Shown here piece after piece: positions 28,882 to 37,864 of a stretch of DNA of 64,000 nt. The position numbers and the translations under genes were made by a program. Each line of letters begins with the position of its first letter. The stretch's first letter is position 1. The notes beneath the pieces are model-generated. The model did no database searches and was not told where the DNA came from. It saw nothing but the letters and a program-made list of their open reading frames with translations. This stretch comes from Desulfuromonadales bacterium (GTDB lineage: Bacteria > Desulfobacterota > Desulfuromonadia > Desulfuromonadales > Syntrophotaleaceae): assembly GCA_030154185.1 (NCBI GenBank), contig JASKKK010000005.1:1-64000 (forward strand). The letters are read 5' to 3'.

Positions 28882-29596
28882 ACTTGAAGCCAGAGATCTT
28901 TGGAAAAGTTATCGGGGGCGCCAGGTCGTGCGTGGTGTCGACCTGCAGATCGGTTCCGGGGAAGTTGTCGGCCTGCTCGGTCCCAACGGCGCCGGCAAGA
29001 CAACCTCCTTTTATATGGTGGTGGGCCTCGTACGTCCCGATCGGGGGAAGGTTCTTCTGGATGGGCAGGATCTGACCGGTATGCCGATGTATCAAAGGGC
29101 CAGAGCCGGTATCTCTTATTTGCCGCAAGAGGCTTCGGTTTTCAGAAAACTGACGGTGGAAGAAAACCTTCTGGCCATTTTGGAAACGGTTGAAAGTGCC
29201 GCTGGACAGCGAAAAGAGCGCGCTCAAACCCTGATCGAGGAGTTTCGTCTGCAACATGTAGCCCGCTCGCCCGGATATGCACTCTCGGGCGGTGAACGGC
29301 GCAGGCTCGAAATCGCTCGCGCTCTGGTCATCGATCCCGGATTCATATTGTTGGATGAACCCTTTGCGGGAATCGATCCTTTGGCGGTACACGATATTCA
29401 GAATATTATCTGTCGATTGCGCGACAGAAGGATCGGAGTACTTGTCTCCGATCATAATGTACGAGAAACTCTGGGCGTGTGCGACAAGGCCTACATTCTC
29501 AGCGATGGGCAGATCCTGGCATGCGGGGACCCGGAGCAGATTGCTTCCTGCCCCCAGGTCAGAGCTACCTATCTCGGTGAGAAATTCAGGTTATGA
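28871..29596 (+). CDS. lptB: LPS export ABC transporter ATP-binding protein LptB
   Basis: Cytoplasmic ATPase of 241 residues that powers LPS extraction with LptF and LptG, encoded elsewhere in this window. Walker A is GPNGAGKTT, the Q-loop [11 protein letters not shown], signature [15 protein letters not shown], Walker [14 protein letters not shown] and H-loop VLVSDHNV. It starts with TTG at 28871 inside lptA, with AAGGAG seven bases upstream; no other start fits the N-terminus. Confidence 0.97.
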   Translation: MGRKLEARDLWKSYRGRQVVRGVDLQIGSGEVVGLLGPNGAGKTTSFYMVVGLVRPDRGKVLLDGQDLTGMPMYQRARAGISYLPQEASVFRKLTVEENLLAILETVESAAGQRKERAQTLIEEFRLQHVARSPGYALSGGERRRLEIARALVIDPGFILLDEPFAGIDPLAVHDIQNIICRLRDRRIGVLVSDHNVRETLGVCDKAYILSDGQILACGDPEQIASCPQVRATYLGEKFRL

Positions 29597-29657
29597 ACAT
29601 CCTCTGAAGCTACGAGCATTCCCTCGCCCGTCCTTGCAGTAAAAGAATTGGAAAATC

Positions 29658-31115
29658 ATGGCATTAGAAATTCGGCAACAGCTAAAGCTTAGTCAGCAAC
29701 TTGTAATGACTCCCCAACTGCAGCAGGCGATCAAACTGCTGCAGCTATCCCGTCTGGAACTGGAAGAGGTGGTGCGTCAGGAACTGGAGGAGAACCCCGT
29801 TCTTGAAGAAGCGCAGGATCTCGCGGAAGATAAGGAGCTTGCTGCCGAATCCGCTGAAATTTCCAAAAATCCCTCTTCCGAAGGCAATGCCGAGGAGGTC
29901 AAGGAGCTGCAGGACGACATGGAGGGATTCAACCAGGCCGACTGGCAGACATACCTTGACGGCTACCACTCCAGCGGCGCGACGGCCGATACCTATGAGG
30001 CCGATGATGATCGTCCGAGTTTTGAAAGTCTTCTCACCAAGAAAACGTCTCTTGCCGACCATCTTCTCTGGCAGCTCACCCTGACGCGGATTCCGGACGA
30101 TCAGCGGGCTGCCGCTGCGGAAATCATCGGCAACATTGATGATGACGGGTATTTCAAGTCGTCCATTGAAGAAATCTCCCAAGCCTGCGCTGTGAGTAGC
30201 GAAGCTGCCGAACAGGCTCTGTCCGTGGTTCAGGATTTTGATCCTCCCGGGGTCGCCACCGGCAACCTGCGCGACTGTCTGCTGAAGCAGGCGGAGACGC
30301 TGGGGATGGGGGAGTCTCTTGTCGGTATCATGTTACGTGACCACATCAGCGAGTTGGAAAACCGTAAATACCAGGCCATCGCAAGGGCATTGAGCGTTTC
30401 TTTGGATGATGTGCTGGGGGCGGCGCGAATCATTTCCGGTCTTGATCCGCGTCCCGGTAGAGCCTATGGTCAGGATGAAGTGCAATACATTACCCCGGAC
30501 ATCTTCGTTCACAAGGTGGGTGATGAATACGTGGTGGTGCTCAACGATGAAGGCCTTCCGAATCTGCGCATCAATTCCTTTTACAGAAATGCTCTTGCCG
30601 GAGGCCAGAAGGTTGACGAAGCCGCGGGAGAATACATTCAGGAGAAGTTGCGCGGAGCGATCTGGCTGATCAAAAGTATTCATCAACGCCAGCGCACCAT
30701 TTTTCGCGTAACCAAAAGCATCGTCAAGTTTCAGAGGGATTTCTTCGAAAAAGGCATAGAATATCTCAAGCCTTTGGTGCTGAGGGACGTCGCCGAAGAT
30801 ATCGAGATGCACGAATCGACGGTAAGCCGTGTGACTACCAATAAATACGTGCAGACACCGCGAGGGTTGTTTGAGTTGAAGTATTTCTTCAACAGCGGTA
30901 TAAATACGACAGTAGGCGAATCGATAGCCTCCGAAAGCGTCAAGAGCAAAATCAAGGACATTATTGCCGAAGAAAACCCCAAAAAGCCGTATTCCGATCA
31001 GAAGATAGTCGATATCCTCCGGCAGGAGGGGATCGATATCGCCCGTCGTACCGTAACGAAGTATCGAGAAATGCTGAATATCCGGTCGTCTACCGAGCGC
31101 AAACGATTGTTTTAA
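29658..31115 (+). CDS. rpoN: RNA polymerase sigma-54 factor
   Basis: The alternative sigma factor for -24/-12 promoters; 485 residues. Region I is glutamine and leucine rich (LEIRQQLKLSQQLVMTPQLQ), region II is acidic, and region III contains the DNA-binding helix-turn-helix (MHESTVSRVTTNKYVQTPRG) and the RpoN box ARRTVTKYREML near the C-terminus. It follows lptB, the classical arrangement. The sigma-54 activator at the left of the window depends on such a factor. Confidence 0.98.
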   Translation: MALEIRQQLKLSQQLVMTPQLQQAIKLLQLSRLELEEVVRQELEENPVLEEAQDLAEDKELAAESAEISKNPSSEGNAEEVKELQDDMEGFNQADWQTYLDGYHSSGATADTYEADDDRPSFESLLTKKTSLADHLLWQLTLTRIPDDQRAAAAEIIGNIDDDGYFKSSIEEISQACAVSSEAAEQALSVVQDFDPPGVATGNLRDCLLKQAETLGMGESLVGIMLRDHISELENRKYQAIARALSVSLDDVLGAARIISGLDPRPGRAYGQDEVQYITPDIFVHKVGDEYVVVLNDEGLPNLRINSFYRNALAGGQKVDEAAGEYIQEKLRGAIWLIKSIHQRQRTIFRVTKSIVKFQRDFFEKGIEYLKPLVLRDVAEDIEMHESTVSRVTTNKYVQTPRGLFELKYFFNSGINTTVGESIASESVKSKIKDIIAEENPKKPYSDQKIVDILRQEGIDIARRTVTKYREMLNIRSSTERKRLF

Positions 31116-31141
31116 GCGCAACCCGGATCGCAGGGTATAAT
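31113..31141 (+). promoter_or_regulatory. Candidate promoter for hpf
   Basis: A perfect TATAAT at 31136-31141 lies about 70 bases before hpf, at the start of the rpoN-hpf gap; the -35 region (near 31113) is poor, so an activator or another mode may apply. Confidence 0.35.
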
Positions 31142-31209
31142 TGGTAATAAGACCTGTAAGCGCAAAGCCTCGACACTCTACAAAACACGTTAATCAGGAG
31201 GTTTACAGC

Positions 31210-31758
31210 ATGCAGATTGCCGTGACATTTCGACACATGGAAGCAAGCGAAGCGCTTAAAACGTATTTGGATGAAAAAATATCCCGGGTTAAAAAGTACA
31301 TCGACGAACCGATCGATGCTCAGGTTGTACTGTCGGTTGAAAAGAAAATCAGGCATTCCGCCGAAGTAACGCTGGTTGCCAAGGGCATCACCATTAAAAG
31401 CTCGGACGAAACCAACGACATGTATGCCGCCATCGACGGCATGGTTGACAAGCTCGAGCGTCAGCTCAAGCGTTACAAGGAAAAAATCAAAAAACATAAG
31501 CCTGGTTCCGAACGTATGCGTCAGGTGGAAAAGACTGTTTATGCTGCCGAGAGCATCGACGAAGGTTCTCCCGAGCCGGTGATTATCCGGAGCCAGAGTT
31601 TTTCCGTGAAACCCCTGTCCGTGGAAGAAGCCGTCATGCAGATGGATCTTTTGAACAAGACCTTTTTGGTTTTTTCCGATGCGACGACCGATGAAATCAG
31701 TGTTGTTTATCGTCGTAAGGATGGAAACTACGGACTCATCGTACCGGAAGCCAGGTAA
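31210..31758 (+). CDS. hpf: Long-form ribosome hibernation promoting factor
   Basis: A 182-residue protein that dimerises 70S ribosomes in stationary phase. The N-terminal RaiA/YfiA domain (MQIAVTFRHMEASEALKTYL, HSAEVTLVAKG) is joined by a charged linker to the C-terminal dimerisation domain (SFSVKPLSVEEAVMQMDLL, YRRKDGNYGLIVPE). AGGAGG lies nine bases before ATG 31210. It occupies its usual place after rpoN. Confidence 0.96.
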   Translation: MQIAVTFRHMEASEALKTYLDEKISRVKKYIDEPIDAQVVLSVEKKIRHSAEVTLVAKGITIKSSDETNDMYAAIDGMVDKLERQLKRYKEKIKKHKPGSERMRQVEKTVYAAESIDEGSPEPVIIRSQSFSVKPLSVEEAVMQMDLLNKTFLVFSDATTDEISVVYRRKDGNYGLIVPEAR

Positions 31759-31846
31759 GTCGGTTGGTTTTAATGTAATCCCGAGGAGGAAAGGGCTGGT
31801 CCTGTCCGTTGCCGCGAGCAGGAATGCCGGTGCTTTTGTTAGAATT

Positions 31847-32308
31847 ATGAAAATCGTCGATCTTCTTAACCCTGCCGCCATTATCCCGGATCTGGGGGCG
31901 GCGGAAAAAGATTCCGTTCTGGAGGAACTGGCCGGAGCCGCGATCAAGGTTGATAAGGAACTTGATCGTTCAGAGGTTGTTCGCGTGCTGCAAGAGCGAG
32001 AACGCCTCGGCAGTACCGGTATCGGTGACGGCGTAGCCATTCCTCATGGAAAGCTGGGGAGCATCGATCAACTGCTGTTATCCTTCGGACGCAGCTGCAA
32101 AGGGGTCGATTTCGATTCCCTTGACGGAAAGCCGGCCCAACTCTTTTTCCTTCTGCTTGCCCCTGAAGAATCTGTTGGCGTGCACTTGAAGACGCTTGCA
32201 AGGATTTCCAAACTGCTGAAAAGCCCGGCCGTTCGTCAACGTTTGCTTGGAGCCGAGTCCGGTGATGATCTGTACAGGATCATCGGGGAAGAGGAAGAGC
32301 GTCTTTGA
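31847..32308 (+). CDS. ptsN: PTS IIA-like nitrogen regulatory protein PtsN
   Basis: A 153-residue EIIA of the fructose/mannitol fold acting in the regulatory nitrogen PTS. The phosphorylation site is His67 in GVAIPHGKL. The N-terminus MKIVDLLNPAAI resembles related PtsN proteins, so I chose ATG 31847, although only a weak ribosome site precedes it. A strong GGAGG lies 57 bases upstream, six bases before an in-frame CTG at 31796, which could give a longer form. A small frame (31824-31850) overlaps the start as ATGA. Its position beside rpoN and rapZ is conserved. Confidence 0.93.
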   Translation: MKIVDLLNPAAIIPDLGAAEKDSVLEELAGAAIKVDKELDRSEVVRVLQERERLGSTGIGDGVAIPHGKLGSIDQLLLSFGRSCKGVDFDSLDGKPAQLFFLLLAPEESVGVHLKTLARISKLLKSPAVRQRLLGAESGDDLYRIIGEEEERL

Positions 32309-32352
32309 TCCGGAGTCTGCACACGGAGCCAGTCGGATTCCCGAAGTTTGAC

Positions 32353-32367
32353 GGCATATCGTATGCC
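32353..32367 (+). repeat. Small hairpin after ptsN
   Basis: GGCATA and TATGCC arms around TCG, 45 bases after the ptsN stop; first of two stem-loops in the ptsN-rapZ gap. Confidence 0.45.
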
Positions 32368-32383
32368 GCGTACAGGTAATTAA

Positions 32384-32445
32384 AAAAGGGGTGTCTCTGC
32401 GGCCGCATGCGGATTCGAAGGTCGGTCGACGCCCCTTTTCTCTTT
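32384..32445 (+). terminator. Terminator or attenuator between ptsN and rapZ
   Basis: AAAAGGGGTGTC pairs with GACGCCCCTTTT (one G-U), enclosing a GC-rich loop, and is followed by a T-rich stretch. It would separate or attenuate expression of rapZ and the PTS genes. Confidence 0.6.
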
Positions 32446-32488
32446 GTTGTCGGATTGAACGCCAAAAAGGCGTTGCCATCGGGGTGAT

Positions 32489-33355
32489 ATGAAACACGCA
32501 CGTCTGATCATCATTACCGGTTTATCCGGATCCGGAAAAACGACAGCCGCCAGGGCGCTTGAAGATGAGGGGTTCTTTGTTGTCGACAACCTGCCACTGC
32601 TATTGCTTCCCGAATTTTTGAAGTTGCATACCGCATCCGGTGAAGGCAATGCCAATGTAGCCGTGGTTGTCGATGTCCGCAACAAACCCTATCTGGAAGG
32701 GTATCGTGAAACCCTGGAAGAGGTCAGGTCTGCAGGGCATGTTGTAGATATCTTCTTTTTTGATGCTGTCGATGAAGTTCTCATACGTCGCTATTCAGAA
32801 ACCCGGCGCCGGCATCCTTTGTCGCAAAAAGAGGGAGTGGGGGAATCGATCAGACAGGAACGCGCATTGCTCGGGGGGATCATGGATCTTTCCACAGAGA
32901 TAATCGATTCCTCCTGGCTTACCCCGCACCAACTGCGTGCCCGGGTTGTGCATATGGTATGCGGCGATAACGAGGGGACGCCTCTGGCGGTCTTGGTGCA
33001 GTCCTTCGGTTATCGCTACGGAATCCCCCCCGGCTCGGATTTAGTCATGGACGTGCGGTTTCTGCCTAATCCTCATTATATTCCCGAATTGCGGCCCCAA
33101 ACCGGACTTTCCAAAGGGGTGCGTAACTTTGTTTTGCGGCAGGAGGCTTGCAGAGAGTTCCTCGATCGTTTCAATCATCTGCTGGATTATCTTCTGCCGT
33201 GTTATCGCAAAGAGGGCAAAAGTTATCTCACCATTTCCATTGGTTGTACCGGTGGCCGCCATCGCAGCGTCGCCATTGCAGAATACCTGCGTGATGCGAT
33301 TCAGGGAGAAAACCTGGTAGTGGAAGGATTGCATCGAGATGTGGCCAAGGAGTAA
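32489..33355 (+). CDS. rapZ: RapZ-family nucleotide-binding protein
   Basis: A 288-residue P-loop protein. Walker A is TGLSGSGKTTAARAL, with a further motif VVDNLPLLLLP; the C-terminal domain has the conserved VRFLPNPHYIPELRPQTGLS and GCTGGRHRSVAIAEYL, which binds the RNase E substrate in E. coli. There RapZ guides RNase E to the GlmZ small RNA to control glucosamine-6-phosphate synthase; whether that holds here is unknown. It ends directly against the EIIA gene (TAAATG). Confidence 0.95.
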   Translation: MKHARLIIITGLSGSGKTTAARALEDEGFFVVDNLPLLLLPEFLKLHTASGEGNANVAVVVDVRNKPYLEGYRETLEEVRSAGHVVDIFFFDAVDEVLIRRYSETRRRHPLSQKEGVGESIRQERALLGGIMDLSTEIIDSSWLTPHQLRARVVHMVCGDNEGTPLAVLVQSFGYRYGIPPGSDLVMDVRFLPNPHYIPELRPQTGLSKGVRNFVLRQEACREFLDRFNHLLDYLLPCYRKEGKSYLTISIGCTGGRHRSVAIAEYLRDAIQGENLVVEGLHRDVAKE

Positions 33356-33763
33356 ATGCCGGTGGTTGGTTTAGTCATTGCAACCCATTGCGGGCTGGCC
33401 GGAGAGTTGGTCAAGACCGCCGAGATGATCATCGGCTCGATGCCGCTTGTCGCCGCTGTGTCCATAAGGCGGGAAGATGGTCCCGAAGAAATCCGACAGC
33501 GTTTTCGCCGGGCCATCGATGAAGTCGGACAGGATGGTGACGGAGTTCTGGTGTTGACGGACATGTTCGGCGGTACCCCCTCCAATATCGGCTTCTCCTT
33601 TCTCGATCAGGGACTTGTCGATGTTCTCAGTGGCGTTAATCTGCCTATGGTGCTCAGGGCTTCGCAGGAGCGAAAAGGTCGGTGCCTTGGTGAACTTGCT
33701 CTGTTGCTGAGAGATTACGGCCAGCATAGTATTCTTCTGGCAAGTGATATCCTGGACAAATAA
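33356..33763 (+). CDS. PTS mannose-family EIIA component
   Basis: A 135-residue cytoplasmic phosphocarrier with the ManX EIIA fold. Phospho-His11 sits in VIATHCGLAGEL; the VLTDMFGGTPSNIGFSFL motif is conserved. It is free-standing and not fused to EIIB as in E. coli ManX. The start follows the rapZ stop with no gap. Confidence 0.93.
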   Translation: MPVVGLVIATHCGLAGELVKTAEMIIGSMPLVAAVSIRREDGPEEIRQRFRRAIDEVGQDGDGVLVLTDMFGGTPSNIGFSFLDQGLVDVLSGVNLPMVLRASQERKGRCLGELALLLRDYGQHSILLASDILDK

Positions 33764-33787
33764 ATAATACCCCCTTCAGATGGTGAT

Positions 33788-34270
33788 ATGAGCGTTGTTC
33801 TTGCGCGTGTAGACAATCGACTGATTCACGGACAGGTGCTGGAAGCGTGGGTTCCGACCACCAAGGCAAACTGTATCGTGGTGGCGAACAATGAAGTCGC
33901 CGACGAGGATATGCGCAAACGGCTCATGGCGGCTGCTGTGCCTCGCGGGATTCGCGTGATCATTTGCTCGGTCGAGGAGTCCGCGAAGTTTGTCAATTCG
34001 CCGGGCAACAGCGCTTTGAAAATGCTCGTTTTATTCGCCAGTCCGGAAGATGCTCTGTGCGCCTATCATCTGGGCATGCATTTCGCCCATCTCAATCTCG
34101 GAAACTTGCATCGTCCCGAAGGGTTGCTTCAGCTCGGATGTACGGTTACCCTTGACAATCATGATATTTCCAGCCTTTCGGAACTCGAAGCCCGGGGCGT
34201 GGAAATCAGCCTGCAGTGCGTTCCTTCGGACCGTCAGCGTGAGTGGCGTTCCATCATAAAGGCAAAATAA
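33788..34270 (+). CDS. PTS mannose/fructose/sorbose-family EIIB component
   Basis: A 160-residue cytoplasmic EIIB. The phosphorylation site is His14 in VDNRLIHGQVLEAWVP, followed by the typical NCIVVANNEVADEDMRKRLM. It accepts phosphate from the EIIA just upstream and hands it to sugar during uptake through the EIIC/EIID pair encoded next. Confidence 0.94.
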   Translation: MSVVLARVDNRLIHGQVLEAWVPTTKANCIVVANNEVADEDMRKRLMAAAVPRGIRVIICSVEESAKFVNSPGNSALKMLVLFASPEDALCAYHLGMHFAHLNLGNLHRPEGLLQLGCTVTLDNHDISSLSELEARGVEISLQCVPSDRQREWRSIIKAK

Positions 34271-34281
34271 ATATCCTTGTT

Positions 34282-34977
34282 ATGTCAGGTTTTCCCTATT
34301 TCATCGCAGCGTTCGCGTCCCTGGTTGCGGGTCTGGACCGTACGGCCTTTTTGCAAATCATGGTCTCCAGGCCCATTGTGGCCGCGCCTTTGACGGGATG
34401 GTTGCTGGATGATATGCAGACGGGTCTTTACATCGGTGCCTTTCTCGAGTTGTTGTGGTTGGGACGCATACCGGTAGGCGCCTCCATTCCACCTGACGAT
34501 ACGCAGGTCGCCGTTGGCAGTACCTGCCTTGCGGTTACGCAATATCCCGGCTCCTCCGTACCTGTCGTCGCTTTTTCCATTCTGTGCCTGCTGGTCGCAT
34601 TGCCTTTCGGCAGGGTCGGAGGTTTTTTTGATCGTTTGGCGCGGCGTGCCAACGGCACCTTATGGGTCCGTGCTGAACGGGCGGTTGAGGAAGAGCGCTA
34701 CGATCGCTTGACCTGGTTGCATCTGCAGGGGGTTTTGCATTTCGGGTTTGCATCCCTCATGACTTTCGGCGTAATTCTGCTGGGAGGTCTGGTCTGTCTG
34801 CAGATCCTGGTCCCCGTATTGTCCGGTGACCTGCCCCTCGTGCAACCCTGGCTGCGTCTGGCTGTGCCTCTGGCCGGAGTTGCAGCCTGCCTGAGTACGG
34901 TTAATTTTCGCCATGCCGTGTGGGTGTACAGCGGTGCCTTTTTGATTGTGTATTGCCTGCTTCTGTTGTTTGGATAA
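34282..34977 (+). CDS. PTS mannose/sorbose-family EIIC membrane component
   Basis: About 231 residues with around six hydrophobic helices. Early motifs FASLVAGLDRTAFLQ and SRPIVAAPLTGWLL are typical of ManY-like EIIC. Start is uncertain: ATG 34282 has no clear ribosome site; an in-frame GTG at 34243 would overlap the EIIB gene and suggests coupling. With EIID it forms the sugar channel in the inner membrane. Sugar specificity cannot be read. Confidence 0.88.
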   Translation: MSGFPYFIAAFASLVAGLDRTAFLQIMVSRPIVAAPLTGWLLDDMQTGLYIGAFLELLWLGRIPVGASIPPDDTQVAVGSTCLAVTQYPGSSVPVVAFSILCLLVALPFGRVGGFFDRLARRANGTLWVRAERAVEEERYDRLTWLHLQGVLHFGFASLMTFGVILLGGLVCLQILVPVLSGDLPLVQPWLRLAVPLAGVAACLSTVNFRHAVWVYSGAFLIVYCLLLLFG

Positions 34978-34980
34978 ACC

Positions 34981-35751
34981 ATGAAGGGCTCTGAGAACCT
35001 ATCCAAAAAAATCTTATGGTGTGTCGCATTGCGTGCCCTGCTTCTGCAGGCCAGCTGGAATTTCGGACGCATGCAGAATCTCGGTTTCCTGTTTACGGTC
35101 ATGCCCGGTTTCCGCCGAATTTTCAAGGGCCGGCAACTGCAACGGGAATGCAGGCGCAATCTGTCTTATTTTAATTCAAATCCTGTTCTGGCGTTACCTA
35201 TCATTGGAGCCAGCCTGCGTCTTGAGGAACAAAAAAGTCGCGGGGAAGACCTCATTATGGGCGTCGAAGACTTTAAGTCGGCCATGGCCGGGCCATGTGC
35301 GGCCATGGGGGACAGTTTCTTCTGGGGTACGTTGCGTCCACTTGCCGCATCCGCAGCGGTTTGGCTTGCGCTCGCCGGGAATGGCTGGAGCGTGGTGCTG
35401 TTTTTGTTGCTGTATAATGTGCCGGCCATCGGTTTGCGTTTTTGCGGTTTTTGGCAAGGTTATCGCAGGGATTATAAAGTTGTCGATAAACTGCAGAGCT
35501 GGCGCCTGTCGGATTTAGCCTATCGGCTACGGTCCCTGCTGGTCGTGGTTCTGGGAGGAATTTCCGCCTGGGTCGCTTTTGACGGACTCGGCCATGTCCA
35601 GTTGTCTGTTGCGTGGGGATGGTCGGTTGTCCCAGTGGTGCTGCTTATCGGATGGCTTGTCCGGCGAGGGGTGTCTTCCCTGGTGATGTTGATCGGTTTG
35701 GTTAGCTTGTTATGGATCGGATTGCACTTATGCAACATTGTGAGACTGTGA
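34981..35751 (+). CDS. PTS mannose/sorbose-family EIID membrane component
   Basis: A 256-residue ManZ-like protein. It shows the QASWNFGRMQNLGFLFTVMP N-terminus, FNSNPVLALPIIGASLRLEE and the FKSAMAGPCAAMGDSFFWG motif, then a C-terminal hydrophobic region. Together with EIIC it makes a complete permease. It overlaps the HPr start (TGATG). Confidence 0.92.
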   Translation: MKGSENLSKKILWCVALRALLLQASWNFGRMQNLGFLFTVMPGFRRIFKGRQLQRECRRNLSYFNSNPVLALPIIGASLRLEEQKSRGEDLIMGVEDFKSAMAGPCAAMGDSFFWGTLRPLAASAAVWLALAGNGWSVVLFLLLYNVPAIGLRFCGFWQGYRRDYKVVDKLQSWRLSDLAYRLRSLLVVVLGGISAWVAFDGLGHVQLSVAWGWSVVPVVLLIGWLVRRGVSSLVMLIGLVSLLWIGLHLCNIVRL

Positions 35752-36017
35752 TGAAAAAAAGGCATTTCACCATCATTAACAAACTGGGGTTGCACGCCAG
35801 GGCGGCGGCTTTATTTGTGCAGACGGCAGGCAAGTTTGATGCCGATGTTCTCGTTTCGAAAGATGGCGAACAAGTCAGTGGTAAAAGCATTATGGGGATA
35901 CTGATGCTGGCGGCGGCTCAGGGCACGCAAATTGAAGTTGCGACTTCAGGCGTGGATGCCGAACAGGCCATGGAGGCTCTTGGGCAGCTGATAGAGAACG
36001 GTTTCGGAGAATTGTGA
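35751..36017 (+). CDS. ptsH: Phosphocarrier protein HPr
   Basis: An 88-residue phosphocarrier. His15 lies in KLGLHARAAALF and Ser46 in SGKSIMGIL, exactly the canonical positions. The Ser46 region matches HPr kinase substrates, but no hprK gene is in this cluster. ATG 35751 overlaps the EIID stop; an ATG at 35712 is in frame but too far upstream for the conserved N-terminus. ptsI starts one base after its stop. Confidence 0.96.
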   Translation: MKKRHFTIINKLGLHARAAALFVQTAGKFDADVLVSKDGEQVSGKSIMGILMLAAAQGTQIEVATSGVDAEQAMEALGQLIENGFGEL

Positions 36018-36018
36018 C

Positions 36019-37794
36019 ATGATGCAGGATGTTTTCCTGGTCGGCATAGGTGCTTCGCCGGGGATTGCTATCGGATCTGCCTATGTCGTCGATAGAAGAC
36101 GCATGTCGGCTGTTGAGCGGTCACTTGACCCCCAAGAAGTTGAAGGAGAGGTGCGTTTATTCGAGACGGCCTTGCAAGTATCCAGACAGCAGCTCGAAGA
36201 CGTCAAAAATCGCGTAGCCGATCCTCATATAGCCGAACATCTCCATATTATCGACACGCACCTGCTGATTCTTAAAGATCCGATGCTGGTCGATGAGACC
36301 ATCGCCGTCATCAGAAGGGAAAAAATCAACGCCGAAGGTGCCCTGATGCGCACCTTGAGGGGCTTTCGTTCCGTATTCGATGCGATCGATGACGAATACC
36401 TGAAGGAACGCCGTTCCGATGTCGACGTCGTGGGAGACCGCATACTGCGAAACCTCGTAGGGGTATCCCAACAATCACTTGCCGAAATAGAGCGCAAGTC
36501 GGTCATCGTGGCTCACGATCTGTCACCTGCCGATACCTTGCAGATGGATAAATCGCGCATCATCGGTTTTGTCACCGATCTCGGCGGGCGCACCTCTCAT
36601 ACCGCCATCCTGGCGCGTTCTCTGGGCATACCGGCGGTGGTCGGTCTCGAGTCGGTAACCTCGCAGATCCGAGAAGATCTGCCGGTTATCATCGACGGAA
36701 CCACCGGCACAGTCGTTCTCAATCCATCCCTGGATACTTTTCGGGAATATCTCGAAAAAAAACAGTTTTACGAATATCAGGCTGAGGAACTGACCTATTT
36801 CCGGGGGCTGGATGCGGTCACGCTGGACGGCCACAAAATCATATTGCGCGGAAACATCGAAATCGCCGAAGAGGTACCCATCGCCTTGCGGGAAGGAGCG
36901 CAGGGGGTCGGCCTGTTTCGTACCGAATTTCTTTACATGAAACGCAAATGCGTTCCTTCCGAAGAAGAACAGGTTGCGGCTTACAGGGAAATCATCGAGA
37001 GCATGGTTCCCCATCCCGTCACCATACGTACCCTTGATGTCGGAGGGGATAAACTGGTTTCGGATATCGATCTGTCCGACGAAGCGAACCCGGCTATGGG
37101 ACTGCGGGCCATACGCTTTTCATTGAAAGAAAAAAATCTCTTCAAAATTCAACTGCGGGCCATCCTTCGGGCTTCGGCCTTCGGCAAGGCTCGCATTCTT
37201 TTTCCCATGATCACCGGCGTGGCTGAAATCAAGAGCTGTAAAAAGCTTCTTGAGGAGATCAAGGGGGAACTTGCCGCCGAAGGGCGTGATTTTGATGCCG
37301 GGATCGAGATCGGCATCATGATCGAAACTCCCGCTGCAGCGCTTGTTACGGAACTTTTGGCTCGCGAGGTGGATTTTCTTTCGGTAGGGACCAACGACCT
37401 GATTCAATATTGTCTTGCGGTCGATCGTGGCAACGAACACGTCGCCTATCTTTACGAACCGCTGCATCCCGCGGTATTGCGAGCTCTGCGCATGATCTGC
37501 AAGGCTGCCAAGCAGGTCGGCATCATGGTCGGAATCTGCGGTGAGATGGCCGCCGACCCCTTCTATACCCTGGTGCTGTTGGGGCTGGGATTTGATGAGT
37601 GGTCCATGAATGCGCCCTACATATCTCAGGTCAAGCGGATCATTCGACAGGTTTACAGGCCGGAAGCCGAAGAATTGGTCGAAGAGCTTTTTGTTTTGGG
37701 CTCCGCTCCCGAGGCATCCAGGCGATTGTCGGAAGAAATGGGTAAGCGTTTTCCATCTCTTTTCGGTCAGCCCGCACGATCCGGACGCGAGTAA
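36019..37794 (+). CDS. ptsI: Phosphoenolpyruvate-protein phosphotransferase (Enzyme I)
   Basis: A 591-residue Enzyme I that moves phosphate from PEP to HPr. The phospho-His is in LGGRTSHTAILARS; the PEP-binding barrel shows VGLFRTEFLYM, IRTLDVGGDK and the terminal EIGIMIETPAA and VGICGEMAADP. It closes the operon that starts with EIIA or earlier. No GAF domain is fused, so it is the sugar-type Enzyme I and not PtsP. Confidence 0.97.
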   Translation: MMQDVFLVGIGASPGIAIGSAYVVDRRRMSAVERSLDPQEVEGEVRLFETALQVSRQQLEDVKNRVADPHIAEHLHIIDTHLLILKDPMLVDETIAVIRREKINAEGALMRTLRGFRSVFDAIDDEYLKERRSDVDVVGDRILRNLVGVSQQSLAEIERKSVIVAHDLSPADTLQMDKSRIIGFVTDLGGRTSHTAILARSLGIPAVVGLESVTSQIREDLPVIIDGTTGTVVLNPSLDTFREYLEKKQFYEYQAEELTYFRGLDAVTLDGHKIILRGNIEIAEEVPIALREGAQGVGLFRTEFLYMKRKCVPSEEEQVAAYREIIESMVPHPVTIRTLDVGGDKLVSDIDLSDEANPAMGLRAIRFSLKEKNLFKIQLRAILRASAFGKARILFPMITGVAEIKSCKKLLEEIKGELAAEGRDFDAGIEIGIMIETPAAALVTELLAREVDFLSVGTNDLIQYCLAVDRGNEHVAYLYEPLHPAVLRALRMICKAAKQVGIMVGICGEMAADPFYTLVLLGLGFDEWSMNAPYISQVKRIIRQVYRPEAEELVEELFVLGSAPEASRRLSEEMGKRFPSLFGQPARSGRE

Positions 37795-37798
37795 ATGC

Positions 37799-37827
37799 TT
37801 GACAGTTGAAACCGGGGTACTTAAAAT
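37799..37827 (+). promoter_or_regulatory. Promoter for metK
   Basis: Consensus TTGACA (37799-37804), 17-base spacer, TAAAAT (37822-37827), just after the ptsI stop. The leader is only about 30 bases, too short for a SAM riboswitch. Confidence 0.65.
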
Positions 37828-37864
37828 TTAGCGTATTGAAAATTTTTATAAGGAGCGATTTCCC

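Noticed and set aside
37795-37864. SAM riboswitch before metK
   Set aside because: Only about 30 bases lie between the predicted transcript start and the ribosome site, too short for any known SAM aptamer.
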